In this document: positions 34,765 to 42,868 of the stretch, in pieces
Layout of the letters: every line of letters starts with the position of its first letter
Numbering within the stretch: the stretch's first letter is position 1
DNA from: Bacteroidales bacterium
Lineage (GTDB): Bacteria; Bacteroidota; Bacteroidia; Bacteroidales; VadinHA17
Assembly (NCBI GenBank): GCA_021371855.1
Contig: JAJFVL010000008.1
Span: 62,001 to 126,000 of the forward strand
DNA length: 64,000 nt
Reading direction: 5' to 3'
Program-made: the position numbers and the translations under genes
Notes under the pieces: model-generated
The model's input: the letters and a program-made list of their open reading frames with translations, nothing else
Told to the model about the DNA's origin: nothing
The model's database searches: none

Positions 34765-36948
34765 TTAAAACTGTCTGTCATCAATAACAGCAGGTTCTTT
34801 AACTAAATCAGTAATATCAATTTCTGCATCAGTCTTTCTTTCAAAGTTTTTGAACAGACTTCTGTCATTAAATTCCTGCCGTTTACCATCGTTCCATTGG
34901 CTCACAGGACGCAAATAACCTACAATCCGGCTATAGACTTCACTGTCGCTTCCGCAGACAGGACACCTGAAATGTTCGCCACGGATGTAACCATGCGAAG
35001 GGCAAATACTGAAAGTTGGTGAAATAGTTAAATAAGGCAGATGAAATGACCCCGTAATTTTTCTTATTATATTTTTTGCTGCAACCGCCGGCATATTATC
35101 CTCGCCTGTAAAAATATGTAATACGGTTCCTCCTGTATACAATGTTTGCAGATCGTCCTGATGAGATAAAACTTCAAAAACATCATCACTATAATTAACC
35201 GGCAGATTTGTTGAATTGGTATAATACGGTTTTGCACCTTTAAGATATTCCTTCTGATTTGCTGTAATAATATCGGGATGCTGAACTGTATCAAACCGCG
35301 CAAAACGGTAAGTAGTACTCTCTGCAGGAGTTGCCTCAAGATTATAAAGATTTCCTGTCTCAACCTGGAACTCAGATAGCACATCCCTCATAAATAACAT
35401 TATCTTTTTCGCAAATTCCTTACCTCCCGTATCAGCTATATTCACTCCCAGGAAATTCATACAACATTCATTCATGCCAACAATGCCGATAGTTGAAAAG
35501 TGATTCTTCCAGTAACATTTATGCCGCTTGTATATATCTCTTAAATAGAATTTTGAGTATGGGTAAAGACCTTTCTCCGTATATAACTCTATTGTTTTGC
35601 GTTTGATCTCCAGACTGATTCTGGCAAGATCCATAAGGCTGCGCAGCCGCTGAAAGAAGTTTTCTTCAGATTTAGCCTCATATCCCAGCTTGGGCAGATT
35701 TATTGTAACAACTCCGACAGATCCTGTGAGTGGATTGGAAGCAAACAAACCTCCCCCCCTCTTATTCAGCTCACGTTTATCGAGACGTAACCGGCAACAC
35801 ATACTCCTGACATCGTCAGGTTTCAGATCGGAGTTTACAAAATTTGAAAAATATGGGATTCCGTATTTAGCTGTCATTTCCCATATACCGTCATAATCAG
35901 GATTTTGCCAGTCAAAATCTGCAGTTATGTTATAGGTTGGAATGGGAAACGAGAAAGGACTTCCTGTTGCATCTCCCTCGCTCATTATTTCTGCAAATGC
36001 TTTATTTAAAATGATCATCTCCTTCTGATAATCTCCATAAACGGTTTCAAGAAGATTTCCTCCATAAACCACAGGTTCATTTTTCAGAAAATCAGGAACC
36101 AACAGATCCATTGTTATATTAGTAAAAGGTGTCTGAAAACCTACACGTGTAGGAATATTAATGTTAAATAGAAATTCCTGTAACGACTGCTTTACCTGCT
36201 GATAATTAAGATTGTCAAAATGTATGTATGGTGCCAGCAATGTGTCAAAGTTTGAGAATGCCTGCGCACCTGCGGCCTCACCCTGCATAGTATAAAAGAA
36301 ATTGACAATCTGCCCCAATGCCGTGCGGAAATGTTTTGCGGGTTTTGTCTGTGTCTTACCTTCAACACCTTTGAATCCGGTATATAGGAGATCTTTCAGA
36401 TCCCATCCAACACAATAAACACTCAGGAACCCCAGGTCATGAATATGGAAATATCCCTGCCGATGGGCACTCGCAACATTTTCAGGATAAAGTTTGTTTA
36501 GCCAGTATTGTGAGGTAATTATGGTGGAAATATGCTGATTTAGTCCTTGCAGGGAATACGCCGAGTTTGCACTTTCTTTAACTCTCCAGTCACCCATACT
36601 AAGGTATTCATCCATTACCTCGATGTTAGAAAAAAGATCTTTTGTGTTGCGGGTCAGTTCACGCTGCTTACGATACAGAATATAAGCTTTTATCAGCTGA
36701 AAATCCCCATACTCAAATAACACTGACTCAACATGATCCTGAACATGTTCAACAGATGGCATGCTTTCCTTCCCGTCACCTTCCAAGCGACTCAATACCT
36801 CAATACACAAATAATTTGCTTTTTTGCGATCAGGTCTGCCGATGGCCCGCATTGCTTTAAAAATTGCATGTTCGATTTTTTCAGGATTGAAATCAACGAT
36901 TTCACCGTTACGTTTGATGATCTGAGAAAAAATAAGTTTACCATTCAT
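34765..36948 (-). CDS. nrdD: Anaerobic (class III) ribonucleoside-triphosphate reductase
   Basis: A 727-residue glycyl-radical enzyme that makes deoxynucleotides without oxygen. An ATP-cone regulatory domain (about residues 8-100, starting IIKRNGEIVDFNPEKI) precedes the barrel. A zinc-binding segment (CPSHGY...CPVCG) lies near 650-670. The radical site is in RIVGYLRPVSQWNDGK with Gly677. Length and motifs are typical. The leader of about 110 bp after a cobalamin riboswitch aptamer implies that vitamin B12 controls expression. This makes sense if the genome also encodes a B12-dependent class II reductase elsewhere. Confidence 0.94.
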   Translation of the reverse strand: MNGKLIFSQIIKRNGEIVDFNPEKIEHAIFKAMRAIGRPDRKKANYLCIEVLSRLEGDGKESMPSVEHVQDHVESVLFEYGDFQLIKAYILYRKQRELTRNTKDLFSNIEVMDEYLSMGDWRVKESANSAYSLQGLNQHISTIITSQYWLNKLYPENVASAHRQGYFHIHDLGFLSVYCVGWDLKDLLYTGFKGVEGKTQTKPAKHFRTALGQIVNFFYTMQGEAAGAQAFSNFDTLLAPYIHFDNLNYQQVKQSLQEFLFNINIPTRVGFQTPFTNITMDLLVPDFLKNEPVVYGGNLLETVYGDYQKEMIILNKAFAEIMSEGDATGSPFSFPIPTYNITADFDWQNPDYDGIWEMTAKYGIPYFSNFVNSDLKPDDVRSMCCRLRLDKRELNKRGGGLFASNPLTGSVGVVTINLPKLGYEAKSEENFFQRLRSLMDLARISLEIKRKTIELYTEKGLYPYSKFYLRDIYKRHKCYWKNHFSTIGIVGMNECCMNFLGVNIADTGGKEFAKKIMLFMRDVLSEFQVETGNLYNLEATPAESTTYRFARFDTVQHPDIITANQKEYLKGAKPYYTNSTNLPVNYSDDVFEVLSHQDDLQTLYTGGTVLHIFTGEDNMPAVAAKNIIRKITGSFHLPYLTISPTFSICPSHGYIRGEHFRCPVCGSDSEVYSRIVGYLRPVSQWNDGKRQEFNDRSLFKNFERKTDAEIDITDLVKEPAVIDDRQF

Positions 36949-37057
36949 TTTAGTATTGAATTAGGTTAATAAATGGTAACTAGCGGGGAACTGAATAAAG
37001 AATGCCTGTAAAACGCAGATATTCAATCGCCTTTCACCCGAAAGCTACGATATTTTA

Positions 37058-37212
37058 TATCCGGCAGGTCTTCTGACTTGTCCCGTTCCAACCGCCTTCC
37101 CAATCATAAATGAAAAGTGGCTTATTGATTGAACTCTGAAATAGGACTTACAGCTACGGGGATAGTTCTGGATTTACACCAGATTCCCTATTATTCTGTT
37201 AAGAACCGGATA
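37058..37212 (-). promoter_or_regulatory. Cobalamin riboswitch upstream of nrdDG
   Basis: On the minus strand the region shows the B12-box features in order. The P1 stem is TATCCGG paired with CCGGATA at both ends. Then come GGTGTAAATCCAG, CCCCGTAGCTGTAAG, GCCACT, GGGAAGGCGG and CAAGTCAGAAGACCTGCC. It lies 110 bp before the nrdD start. No obvious rho-independent terminator was identified in the leader, so control may be at translation. Confidence 0.93.
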
Positions 37213-37383
37213 CGATACAAAAATAGTCATTCATCTTATTAATCAACTTTAAACTTATTAGCAAAAGGTGTCAAGTTATTAACATGTAAAACAGAAAAAG
37301 AAAATATCATAACCAAAACAATTTTCAGATAGAAGTAAGTATCTTCACCATCTTTATTAATACAAGGCAAATAAGCTGCCTGA

Positions 37384-37725
37384 ATGTTGAGAAGAATCAA
37401 AAATATTATCTCCTTGTTCCTATTGTTGGTATTTCTTATGCCTTCAATAGTTAAGCTTGAGCATCACCACCATCACCAAATATGCAAAGCGGTCAGTGAA
37501 AAACAGTTTCATGATCTTCATAAGAAATGTGTTATTTGCAGTTTCGAATTCTCTGTTTTCCTGACCATAGTAAAAAAGGTTGAGCTTCAAAAAGAGAATC
37601 CTGCTGATAATTACTGTAATAATTATCAGTCTGTTTTCCATTCAACTCTTTTTTATTCTTCATTACTGTTACGTGCTCCCCCAGCTATGCAAATTTTAAC
37701 TGTAACATTGGTTACAGTCTCTTAA
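37384..37725 (+). CDS. Small His-rich protein before a TonB receptor, ending near LRAPPA
   Basis: A 113-residue protein. A hydrophobic N-terminus (about residues 7-22) is followed by a His cluster (LEHHHHHQICKAV), then HDLHKKCVICSF with a CxxC, and a C-terminal segment with LRAPPA. The plan matches the small protein at 29443-29829. It is probably exported or membrane-anchored and binds metal. It lies 32 bp upstream of a TonB receptor on the same strand, so the two form an operon. I infer a role in metal acquisition; the metal is unknown. Confidence 0.7.
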   Translation: MLRRIKNIISLFLLLVFLMPSIVKLEHHHHHQICKAVSEKQFHDLHKKCVICSFEFSVFLTIVKKVELQKENPADNYCNNYQSVFHSTLFYSSLLLRAPPAMQILTVTLVTVS

Positions 37726-37757
37726 TTAAAATTTGTTTAACAGTTAAAACGTATAAA

Positions 37758-40004
37758 ATGAAAAAGATATTTATCATTTGCATAATGGTACTATTGTATC
37801 ATGTTGCAAATGCACAGAATACAATTACAGGAAAAATAACAGATCAGAATAATCTCCCGTTACCCGGCTCAACAATATATATTCCGGACCTTAATAAAGG
37901 TACAGTCGCAGACAATAATGGAACCTATGAACTGACAAATTTGCCAAATGGAAAAATAAAAATCCAGTTTTCGTACATCGGCTACATTAATCGTATTGAA
38001 ACAATTGATCTGACCGGAGAAAATGCCGGACTTAATATTATTCTAATCCGAACCACCGTTGAAGCCGGGGAAGTCATAGTGTCAGGTGGTTACAATTCCA
38101 CCCAGCATGGCAATGCAGTAAAGGTTGATGTCTTAAACCTCAATCCTGTGACAATAAAAAACACTCCGAATTTTTCAGAAGTACTTACCCGTGTCCCGGG
38201 TGTCGATATGATCTCTAAAGGAAGCGGAGTATCAAAACCTGTAATCCGCGGGCTGTCAATGAATGACATTCTGATCTTAAATAATGGAGTTCGTTTTGAG
38301 AACTACCAGTATTCCAGTCATCATCCGTTGGGAATTGACGAATTCGGGATCGGGAATGTAGAAATCATAAAAGGGCCTGCATCACTGCTTTACGGATCCG
38401 ATGCAATTGGCGGAGTAATTAATTTCATTAAAGAAAAGCCAGCTGCTGTAAATACTATTTCAGGCGATTACAACATGCAATTGTTTTCAAATACAACTGG
38501 AATGACAAATAATTTTGGCATTAAAGGTGCTTCAAAGAAATTTTTCGGAGGAATAAGGATCGGACAAAAAACAAATGCCGATTTTCTCCAGGGAGGAGGT
38601 GATTTTGCTCCCAATTCACGTTCCAATGAATTATCCATGAAGACAAATGCCGGATATACCGGGAAAACCGGAACATTTAAGCTTTTTTATGACTATAGTA
38701 ATCAGAAGCTTGGATTAGTAGAAGATGAGGCTATTGATGAGGTAAAAGAAAGAGGAAGAAAAAATAATATCTGGTACCAGGAGTTTAATACTCATTTACT
38801 CTCATCACAAAACAAATTGTTTTTAGGTAAATCCCGGTTAGAAATAAATTCTGCTTATCAGAATACAGAACTGGTCCATTTCGGGGAAGCTGATATTACA
38901 GAGATTCAGATGCGGCTTACAACACTTTCATATGAAACGATTATGCATCTTCCATCAAAAGAGAACTCGGAATACATTATTGGTTTTCAAGGATATAATC
39001 AAACAAATAAAAATGTGAACGACAGAGAGACAATTCTGTTACCTGATGCAACAACTAATAATTACTCGGCCTTTAGCCTTTTTCAATATACTTTTTTTAG
39101 GAAACTGAAACTGCAGACAGGTGCCAGATACGACAACAAATCTATTTCAACTCATGCAATCGGGATACAAACTGACAGTGAGACATACCGGGCTCCGGTC
39201 GACAAATCGTATGGAAGTTTCAGCGGCTCATTCGGCGCCACTTTTAATTATTCCGAATCGCTTTTGTTCAGGGCAAACATTGCGGCGGCTTATCGCACCC
39301 CTAATCTGGCAGAACTCACCTCCAACGGTCCTCATGAATTGCGTTACGAAATTGGTGATAAGGATCTTGTTCCGGAAAATTCCTTTGAATCGGATCTCAG
39401 TATCCATTACCATGTTGATAATTTCATCTTCGATCTTGCAGGCTTTTACAATAAGATCAATAACTACATTTTCATTTCACCGACAGACGATACTACTGTT
39501 TCTGGGATGAATATATTTAGATACAGACAGACCGATTCCTTCCTTTGTGGAGGCGAAGTCGTTCTGCATTTTCATCCGGAGCAGTTAAAATGGCTTCATT
39601 CGGAACTTACCTTCTCTTCAGTTATAGGGAAACAGGTAAATGGTGATTATCTGCCATTTATACCTGCACACAAAGTAAATTTTGAAGTAAAGGCAGAAAA
39701 AGAAAAACTTATTATCCTGCACAATGCCTTTATATCATTAAATACTAACACCGCCTTCTGCCAACACAATGCTGCTCCGGATGAAACACCCACTTCAGGC
39801 TACACGCTTTTTGACATAAGTTCCGGAGGTAAAATCGAACTTTCAAATCAAACCGTTTTAGTCAGCATTAGTGTTAACAATCTGTTTGACAGGAAATATA
39901 TTGATCATTTATCAACTCTGAAAGAAGTCGGTTTATACAATCCCGGCAGAAATATTACATTAAATTTAAAAGTGCCATTTGAAGTGAAACTAAACACAAA
40001 ATAA
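37758..40004 (+). CDS. TonB-dependent receptor with carboxypeptidase-like N-terminal domain
   Basis: A 748-residue outer-membrane receptor. Signal peptide about residues 1-19. A CarboxypepD_reg-like beta-sandwich spans about 20-100 (ITGKITDQNNLPLPGSTIYI). The plug spans about 115-230, with VIRGLSMNDILILNNGVRFE and IKGPASLLYGSDAIGGVINF. A barrel to the end includes FRANIAAAYRTPNLAELTSN. It is of the single-chain type without a SusD partner, as in metal or siderophore receptors. The His-rich small protein just upstream suggests a metal substrate. About 180 bp of structured non-coding sequence and a terminator follow. Confidence 0.9.
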   Translation: MKKIFIICIMVLLYHVANAQNTITGKITDQNNLPLPGSTIYIPDLNKGTVADNNGTYELTNLPNGKIKIQFSYIGYINRIETIDLTGENAGLNIILIRTTVEAGEVIVSGGYNSTQHGNAVKVDVLNLNPVTIKNTPNFSEVLTRVPGVDMISKGSGVSKPVIRGLSMNDILILNNGVRFENYQYSSHHPLGIDEFGIGNVEIIKGPASLLYGSDAIGGVINFIKEKPAAVNTISGDYNMQLFSNTTGMTNNFGIKGASKKFFGGIRIGQKTNADFLQGGGDFAPNSRSNELSMKTNAGYTGKTGTFKLFYDYSNQKLGLVEDEAIDEVKERGRKNNIWYQEFNTHLLSSQNKLFLGKSRLEINSAYQNTELVHFGEADITEIQMRLTTLSYETIMHLPSKENSEYIIGFQGYNQTNKNVNDRETILLPDATTNNYSAFSLFQYTFFRKLKLQTGARYDNKSISTHAIGIQTDSETYRAPVDKSYGSFSGSFGATFNYSESLLFRANIAAAYRTPNLAELTSNGPHELRYEIGDKDLVPENSFESDLSIHYHVDNFIFDLAGFYNKINNYIFISPTDDTTVSGMNIFRYRQTDSFLCGGEVVLHFHPEQLKWLHSELTFSSVIGKQVNGDYLPFIPAHKVNFEVKAEKEKLIILHNAFISLNTNTAFCQHNAAPDETPTSGYTLFDISSGGKIELSNQTVLVSISVNNLFDRKYIDHLSTLKEVGLYNPGRNITLNLKVPFEVKLNTK

Positions 40005-40031
40005 CTATCTCACCATACATAAGCAGAATAG

Positions 40032-40226
40032 GATGACCTCTAATGAAGCTTCGAAAAGACTCATAACTGAGAACGAGGTAATCATTAGCAGGTTTTTACT
40101 TAATAACGGGTAGAAGATACCACTAATGCAAATTGTATAGTCGGAGCCGGATGGGACTATTACCGGTATAAAGACAAAATTATATTGAAAGCCCTTAAGC
40201 AACTACACTTAAGGGCTTTTTGTTTT
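40032..40226 (+). ncRNA. Candidate structured RNA in the 3' region of the TonB receptor gene
   Basis: No coding sequence, but several paired segments are visible. GATGACCTC (40032-40040) can pair with GAGGTAATC (40075-40083), and the overlapping CTAATGA (40040-40046) can pair with TCATTAG (40082-40088); these two helices are mutually exclusive or form a pseudoknot. CTCA/TGAG forms a small hairpin between them (40060-40071), and ATAGTC/GACTAT another (40137-40160). A strong terminator ends the segment. It could be a 3'-UTR-derived small RNA. No known family was recognised. Confidence 0.35.
40188..40226 (+). terminator. Intrinsic terminator
   Basis: A perfect 12-bp stem (AAAGCCCTTAAG with CTTAAGGGCTTT), an 8-nt loop and a following T-run (TTTTTGTTTTT). 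It ends transcription from the receptor operon. Confidence 0.92.
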
Positions 40227-40361
40227 TAGCACTAATACATCTTGCTTTTATTTGTGCCTTATTTACAAACATTTTCAAACACTTAAGCTGAACAGAATTT
40301 CTTGTCTCAGACATCTTTAATAACCAATTTTTTTTCGTGTCTTTTAAAAAATGTTAATAAA

Positions 40362-40393
40362 TTTGATTATTGCACATTTGTTCATTATCTTTG
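40362..40393 (+). promoter_or_regulatory. Promoter of the 18-gene NifX-Hdr-Mrp cluster
   Basis: A -33 TTTG (40362-40365) and a -7 TATCTTTG (40386-40393) are separated by 20 bp, an almost ideal Bacteroidota promoter. Transcription would start near 40397-40400, about 17-20 nt before the DUF134 ATG. Confidence 0.65.
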
Positions 40394-40414
40394 TTGTGAA
40401 CTATTGTTCATTAT
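40380..40414 (+). promoter_or_regulatory. GTTCA/TGAAC operator candidate over the start of the cluster
   Basis: An inverted repeat TGAAC-TATT-GTTCA (40397-40410) lies between the predicted transcription start and the ATG. A direct copy of TTGTTCATTAT occurs at 40378-40388 and 40404-40414, the first overlapping the -7 box. This position suits a repressor. The first gene product, a DUF134 protein with a helix-turn-helix, is the natural candidate. Confidence 0.5.
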
Positions 40415-40416
40415 TT

Positions 40417-41001
40417 ATGTCACCACGTCCAAAAAGATTGAGAAAAATCAGTAATCCGCCTATAATTTCGGGGTTTAAACCTTATGGAAACAATAAAAAT
40501 AGTCAAGAACCTGAAACAATTTTTCTCTATCTGGAAGAATACGAAGCTTTGCGTCTTTGTGACTATAATATGCTTGACCAATACCAGGCGTCATTATTAA
40601 TGGATGTATCAAGACCAACACTAACCCGTATTTACGCACGGGCAAGACAAAAAATAGCTGAAGCGCTTGTTCTGGGTAGACAGATTATTATTGAAGGTGG
40701 AAAGATTTATTTTGACAGCGAATGGTTCTCATGCAAAGAATGCGGATGCTTTTTTAATAATCCTGATAAACAGGAAGAGATAACAGAATGTCCGCTATGC
40801 AAAAGCAAGGATTTTTTAAGTTATGAACAAAAAGATGATGAATCTGAAGAATCCATGATACAATGTGATAATGTTTGCATATGTCCGGAATGCGGCTTTG
40901 AACAGCCACACAAGTTTGGATGTCCATGCAGAAATGAAGTTTGCCCGAAGTGTCATCACAATATGATCAGGAAAGGATTTCCTCCTGATATAAATATCTA
41001 A
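40417..41001 (+). CDS. DUF134-family DNA-binding protein with C-terminal zinc-ribbon region
   Basis: A 194-residue protein. Residues 1-105 are a DUF134 domain: SPRPKRLRKI at the start, FLYLEEYEALRLCD, then a helix-turn-helix QYQASLLMDVSRPTLTRIYA. The C-terminal half has many CxxC pairs (CKECGC, CPLCKS, CPECGF, CPKCHH), suggesting two zinc ribbons or rubredoxin-like metal sites. The ATG at 40417 was chosen because DUF134 proteins begin with this basic motif; the longer reading from 40351 adds an unrelated hydrophobic stretch overlapping the promoter. It is the first gene of a long operon and probably its regulator. DUF134 genes commonly accompany NifX-like genes in anaerobes. Confidence 0.85.
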   Translation: MSPRPKRLRKISNPPIISGFKPYGNNKNSQEPETIFLYLEEYEALRLCDYNMLDQYQASLLMDVSRPTLTRIYARARQKIAEALVLGRQIIIEGGKIYFDSEWFSCKECGCFFNNPDKQEEITECPLCKSKDFLSYEQKDDESEESMIQCDNVCICPECGFEQPHKFGCPCRNEVCPKCHHNMIRKGFPPDINI

Positions 41002-41011
41002 TAAACATAAT

Positions 41012-41329
41012 ATGAAAGTAGCTATAACAAGTACCGGAAATAACCTTGAAAGCAAGTTGGATCAGCGTTTTGGTCGCTGTGGATTTTTTACCATTTACGA
41101 TACCGAGACAAAAGGTATGGAATTTATTCCGAATCCCAATAAAGATGCCCAGGAAGGTGCAGGTCCGGCATCAGTGCAGTTGGTTGCATCGCGGGATGTA
41201 AAGAAGATAATTTCAGGTGAATTTGGGATTAAAATTAAATCTCTTCTTGACAGTCTTAAAATACAGATGATTGTATTTAAGGAACCCGAAAAAACTATAG
41301 GGGAGATTATTAATATATTAAATAAATAA
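41012..41329 (+). CDS. NifX/NifB-type dinitrogenase iron-molybdenum cofactor-binding domain protein (1)
   Basis: A 105-residue protein of the family that includes NifX, NifY, the NifB C-terminus and the orange protein ORP. Motifs: MKVAITSTGNNLESKLDQRFGRC at the start with RFGRC, then NPNKDAQEGAG and a late glycine-containing ISGEFG. The fold binds metal-sulfur clusters (Fe-S-Mo or Mo-Cu). No nif structural genes are present, so a role in an ORP-like or other metal cofactor is more likely than nitrogen fixation. 10-bp gaps to both neighbours. Confidence 0.85.
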   Translation: MKVAITSTGNNLESKLDQRFGRCGFFTIYDTETKGMEFIPNPNKDAQEGAGPASVQLVASRDVKKIISGEFGIKIKSLLDSLKIQMIVFKEPEKTIGEIINILNK

Positions 41330-41334
41330 GGAGG
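41328..41334 (+). promoter_or_regulatory. Strong Shine-Dalgarno sequence before the DUF5320 gene
   Basis: AAGGAGG five bases before the ATG. Bacteroidota genes rarely carry such a site, and the other genes of this cluster do not. It may mark recent acquisition of this gene from another phylum. Confidence 0.6.
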
Positions 41335-41339
41335 TTATT

Positions 41340-41573
41340 ATGCCAGGATTTAATCAAACAGGCCCTGTAGGACAAGGTCCAATGACAGGCCGTAAAATGG
41401 GGCGTTGCACAAATTATGGTGCAAGCCTTAGAAATAAGAAAACTACTTCATCTGGTGATCAAATAGAGGACCAGGTAAATTATTCCTTTGACAGAAAATT
41501 GGGAATTGGTCGTGGAAGAGGTGGCAAAGGCCGCGGAATGGGAATTAAAAATCGCTTCAGAGGGAGGGTTTAG
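41340..41573 (+). CDS. DUF5320-family small protein
   Basis: A 77-residue protein that begins MPGFNQTGPVGQGPMTGRKMGRC, the signature of DUF5320. A glycine/arginine-rich C-terminus follows (GRGRGGKGRGMG). Function is unknown. Members are found in anaerobes next to NifX-like and Mrp-type ATPase genes, exactly as here. It has an unusual strong Shine-Dalgarno site. Confidence 0.85.
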   Translation: MPGFNQTGPVGQGPMTGRKMGRCTNYGASLRNKKTTSSGDQIEDQVNYSFDRKLGIGRGRGGKGRGMGIKNRFRGRV

Positions 41574-41641
41574 TCATCTAAAGAGAAGTCCTCTACTTCT
41601 TTTCTAATTAAAAATTATTATTCACTAATTAAATTTTACAT

Positions 41642-41980
41642 ATGAAAAAACGTATTGCCATTCCGTTGGAAGACGGGATATTATGTTCGCATTTTGGTCA
41701 TTGTGAGCAATTTGCAATTATAGACACTGAAAACAACTCGATTTCGAACGAATCTTTAATCACACCGCCACCTCACGAGCCAGGATTACTTCCCGGATGG
41801 CTGGCTGAAAAAGGAGTAACAGATGTAATTGCCGGTGGTATGGGGCAAAGGGCAATAAACTTGTTTAATGAACAGAATATAAATGTTTTTGTTGGTGCCC
41901 CAATAAAAAAATCTTCTGAGCTGGCAGCAGATCTGTTGAATGATGCACTTGTTGCCGGAGCAAATTTTTGTGATCATTAA
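41642..41980 (+). CDS. NifX/ORP-like metal-cluster-binding protein (2)
   Basis: A 112-residue NifX-fold protein: MKKRIAIPLEDGILCSHFGHCEQF, then TPPPHEPGLLPGWL, GVTDVIAGGMGQRAINLF and a late cysteine near the C-terminus. SHFGHC and GGMGQRA are conserved cofactor-site motifs. It is closer to the protein at 57395 than to the one at 41012. As in ORP loci, it accompanies DUF134, DUF5320 and ferredoxin-Mrp ATPases. Expected to hold a metal-sulfur cluster in the cytoplasm. Confidence 0.87.
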   Translation: MKKRIAIPLEDGILCSHFGHCEQFAIIDTENNSISNESLITPPPHEPGLLPGWLAEKGVTDVIAGGMGQRAINLFNEQNINVFVGAPIKKSSELAADLLNDALVAGANFCDH

Positions 41981-41992
41981 TATTATGAAAAA

Positions 41993-42844
41993 ATGATTTC
42001 TGATTACCGCTGCTTCTACTGTTTAACCAGATCATTTGAGAAATTACTTGAAAAAGGGGATTTCTCAAGCGGAACCAAAAGTTGCTTTACGCGTGATATG
42101 ATCAGGTTATATGATAACTATTGGGATCAGCTTACTTTTCCTGAATTTGCCCGTGAACTTCATAATATTTTACGAATTCATACCCATATTCAGGATCCTT
42201 ACATAGAGGAAAAAAAGAATTGCAACAGTATGATTCTCAATAATTATTCTGAAATAAAACAGATTGTAAATCAATCAGCAGATCCTTTCGGATCTGCTTT
42301 ACGATTCGCTATTGCCGGGAACATTCTGGATTATGTCGTAAATGATAGTTCAAATCTGACAGTAAATATTAGTAGTGCAGTTAATACGCAATTTGCAATA
42401 GATAATTCAAGCCTGTTAAAAGAAAATTTGGGAAAAGCAAAAATGGTTCTATATCTGGGAGATAATGCCGGAGAAATAGTTTTTGATAAATTATTTATAG
42501 AAACCATTAACCATCCAAATCTGATTTATGCTGTAAGAGGGGCTCCGGTCGTTAATGATGCTACAATGGAAGATGCCGAATACACCGGGTTGACTAATAT
42601 TGTAAAAGTGATTTCAAATGGATACGATGCTCCTTCAACTATTCTAAATAAATCAGATAGTATTTTTCAACAATATTTTAAAGAGGCTGATCTGATAATT
42701 TCCAAGGGGCAGGGCAATCTGGAAGGTTTATTGCACTTAAATGATAACAGGATATTTTTTCTTTTAATGGCTAAATGTAATGTTATAGCTGAATTTTTGA
42801 AGGTTAATAAAGGAAGTTTTGTTGTTTATAATCCTGCTTCCTGA
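41993..42844 (+). CDS. DUF89/ARMT1-like protein
   Basis: A 283-residue protein of the DUF89 (damage-control phosphatase ARMT1-like) family. An N-terminal cysteine-containing helical part (YRCFYCLTRSFEKLL) precedes the core with LYLGDNAGEIVFDKLF, VRGAPVVNDATMEDA and ISKGQGNLEGL. The Asp and Asn of GDNAGE and the ND of VNDAT are the metal-binding residues of the family. DUF89 enzymes hydrolyse phosphorylated metabolites using a divalent metal. The prokaryotic short form with an N-terminal CxxC has no assigned substrate. It starts 12 bp after the NifX-like gene. Confidence 0.83.
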   Translation: MISDYRCFYCLTRSFEKLLEKGDFSSGTKSCFTRDMIRLYDNYWDQLTFPEFARELHNILRIHTHIQDPYIEEKKNCNSMILNNYSEIKQIVNQSADPFGSALRFAIAGNILDYVVNDSSNLTVNISSAVNTQFAIDNSSLLKENLGKAKMVLYLGDNAGEIVFDKLFIETINHPNLIYAVRGAPVVNDATMEDAEYTGLTNIVKVISNGYDAPSTILNKSDSIFQQYFKEADLIISKGQGNLEGLLHLNDNRIFFLLMAKCNVIAEFLKVNKGSFVVYNPAS

Positions 42845-42868
42845 AATATCGGTTTTTAAAATTGAATT

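Noticed and set aside
40137..40165. Resemblance to a group II intron domain V
   Set aside because: The AGC and bulge pattern and the stem lengths do not fit, and no reverse transcriptase or intron ends are nearby.
40005..40202. A minus-strand 65-codon open frame after the TonB receptor
   Set aside because: It runs antisense through the structured segment and terminator arm and has no promoter or recognisable motif.
41012..41980. NifX-like genes as a sign of nitrogen fixation
   Set aside because: No nifHDK, nifE or nifN genes are seen; NifX-fold proteins also occur in ORP and other loci.
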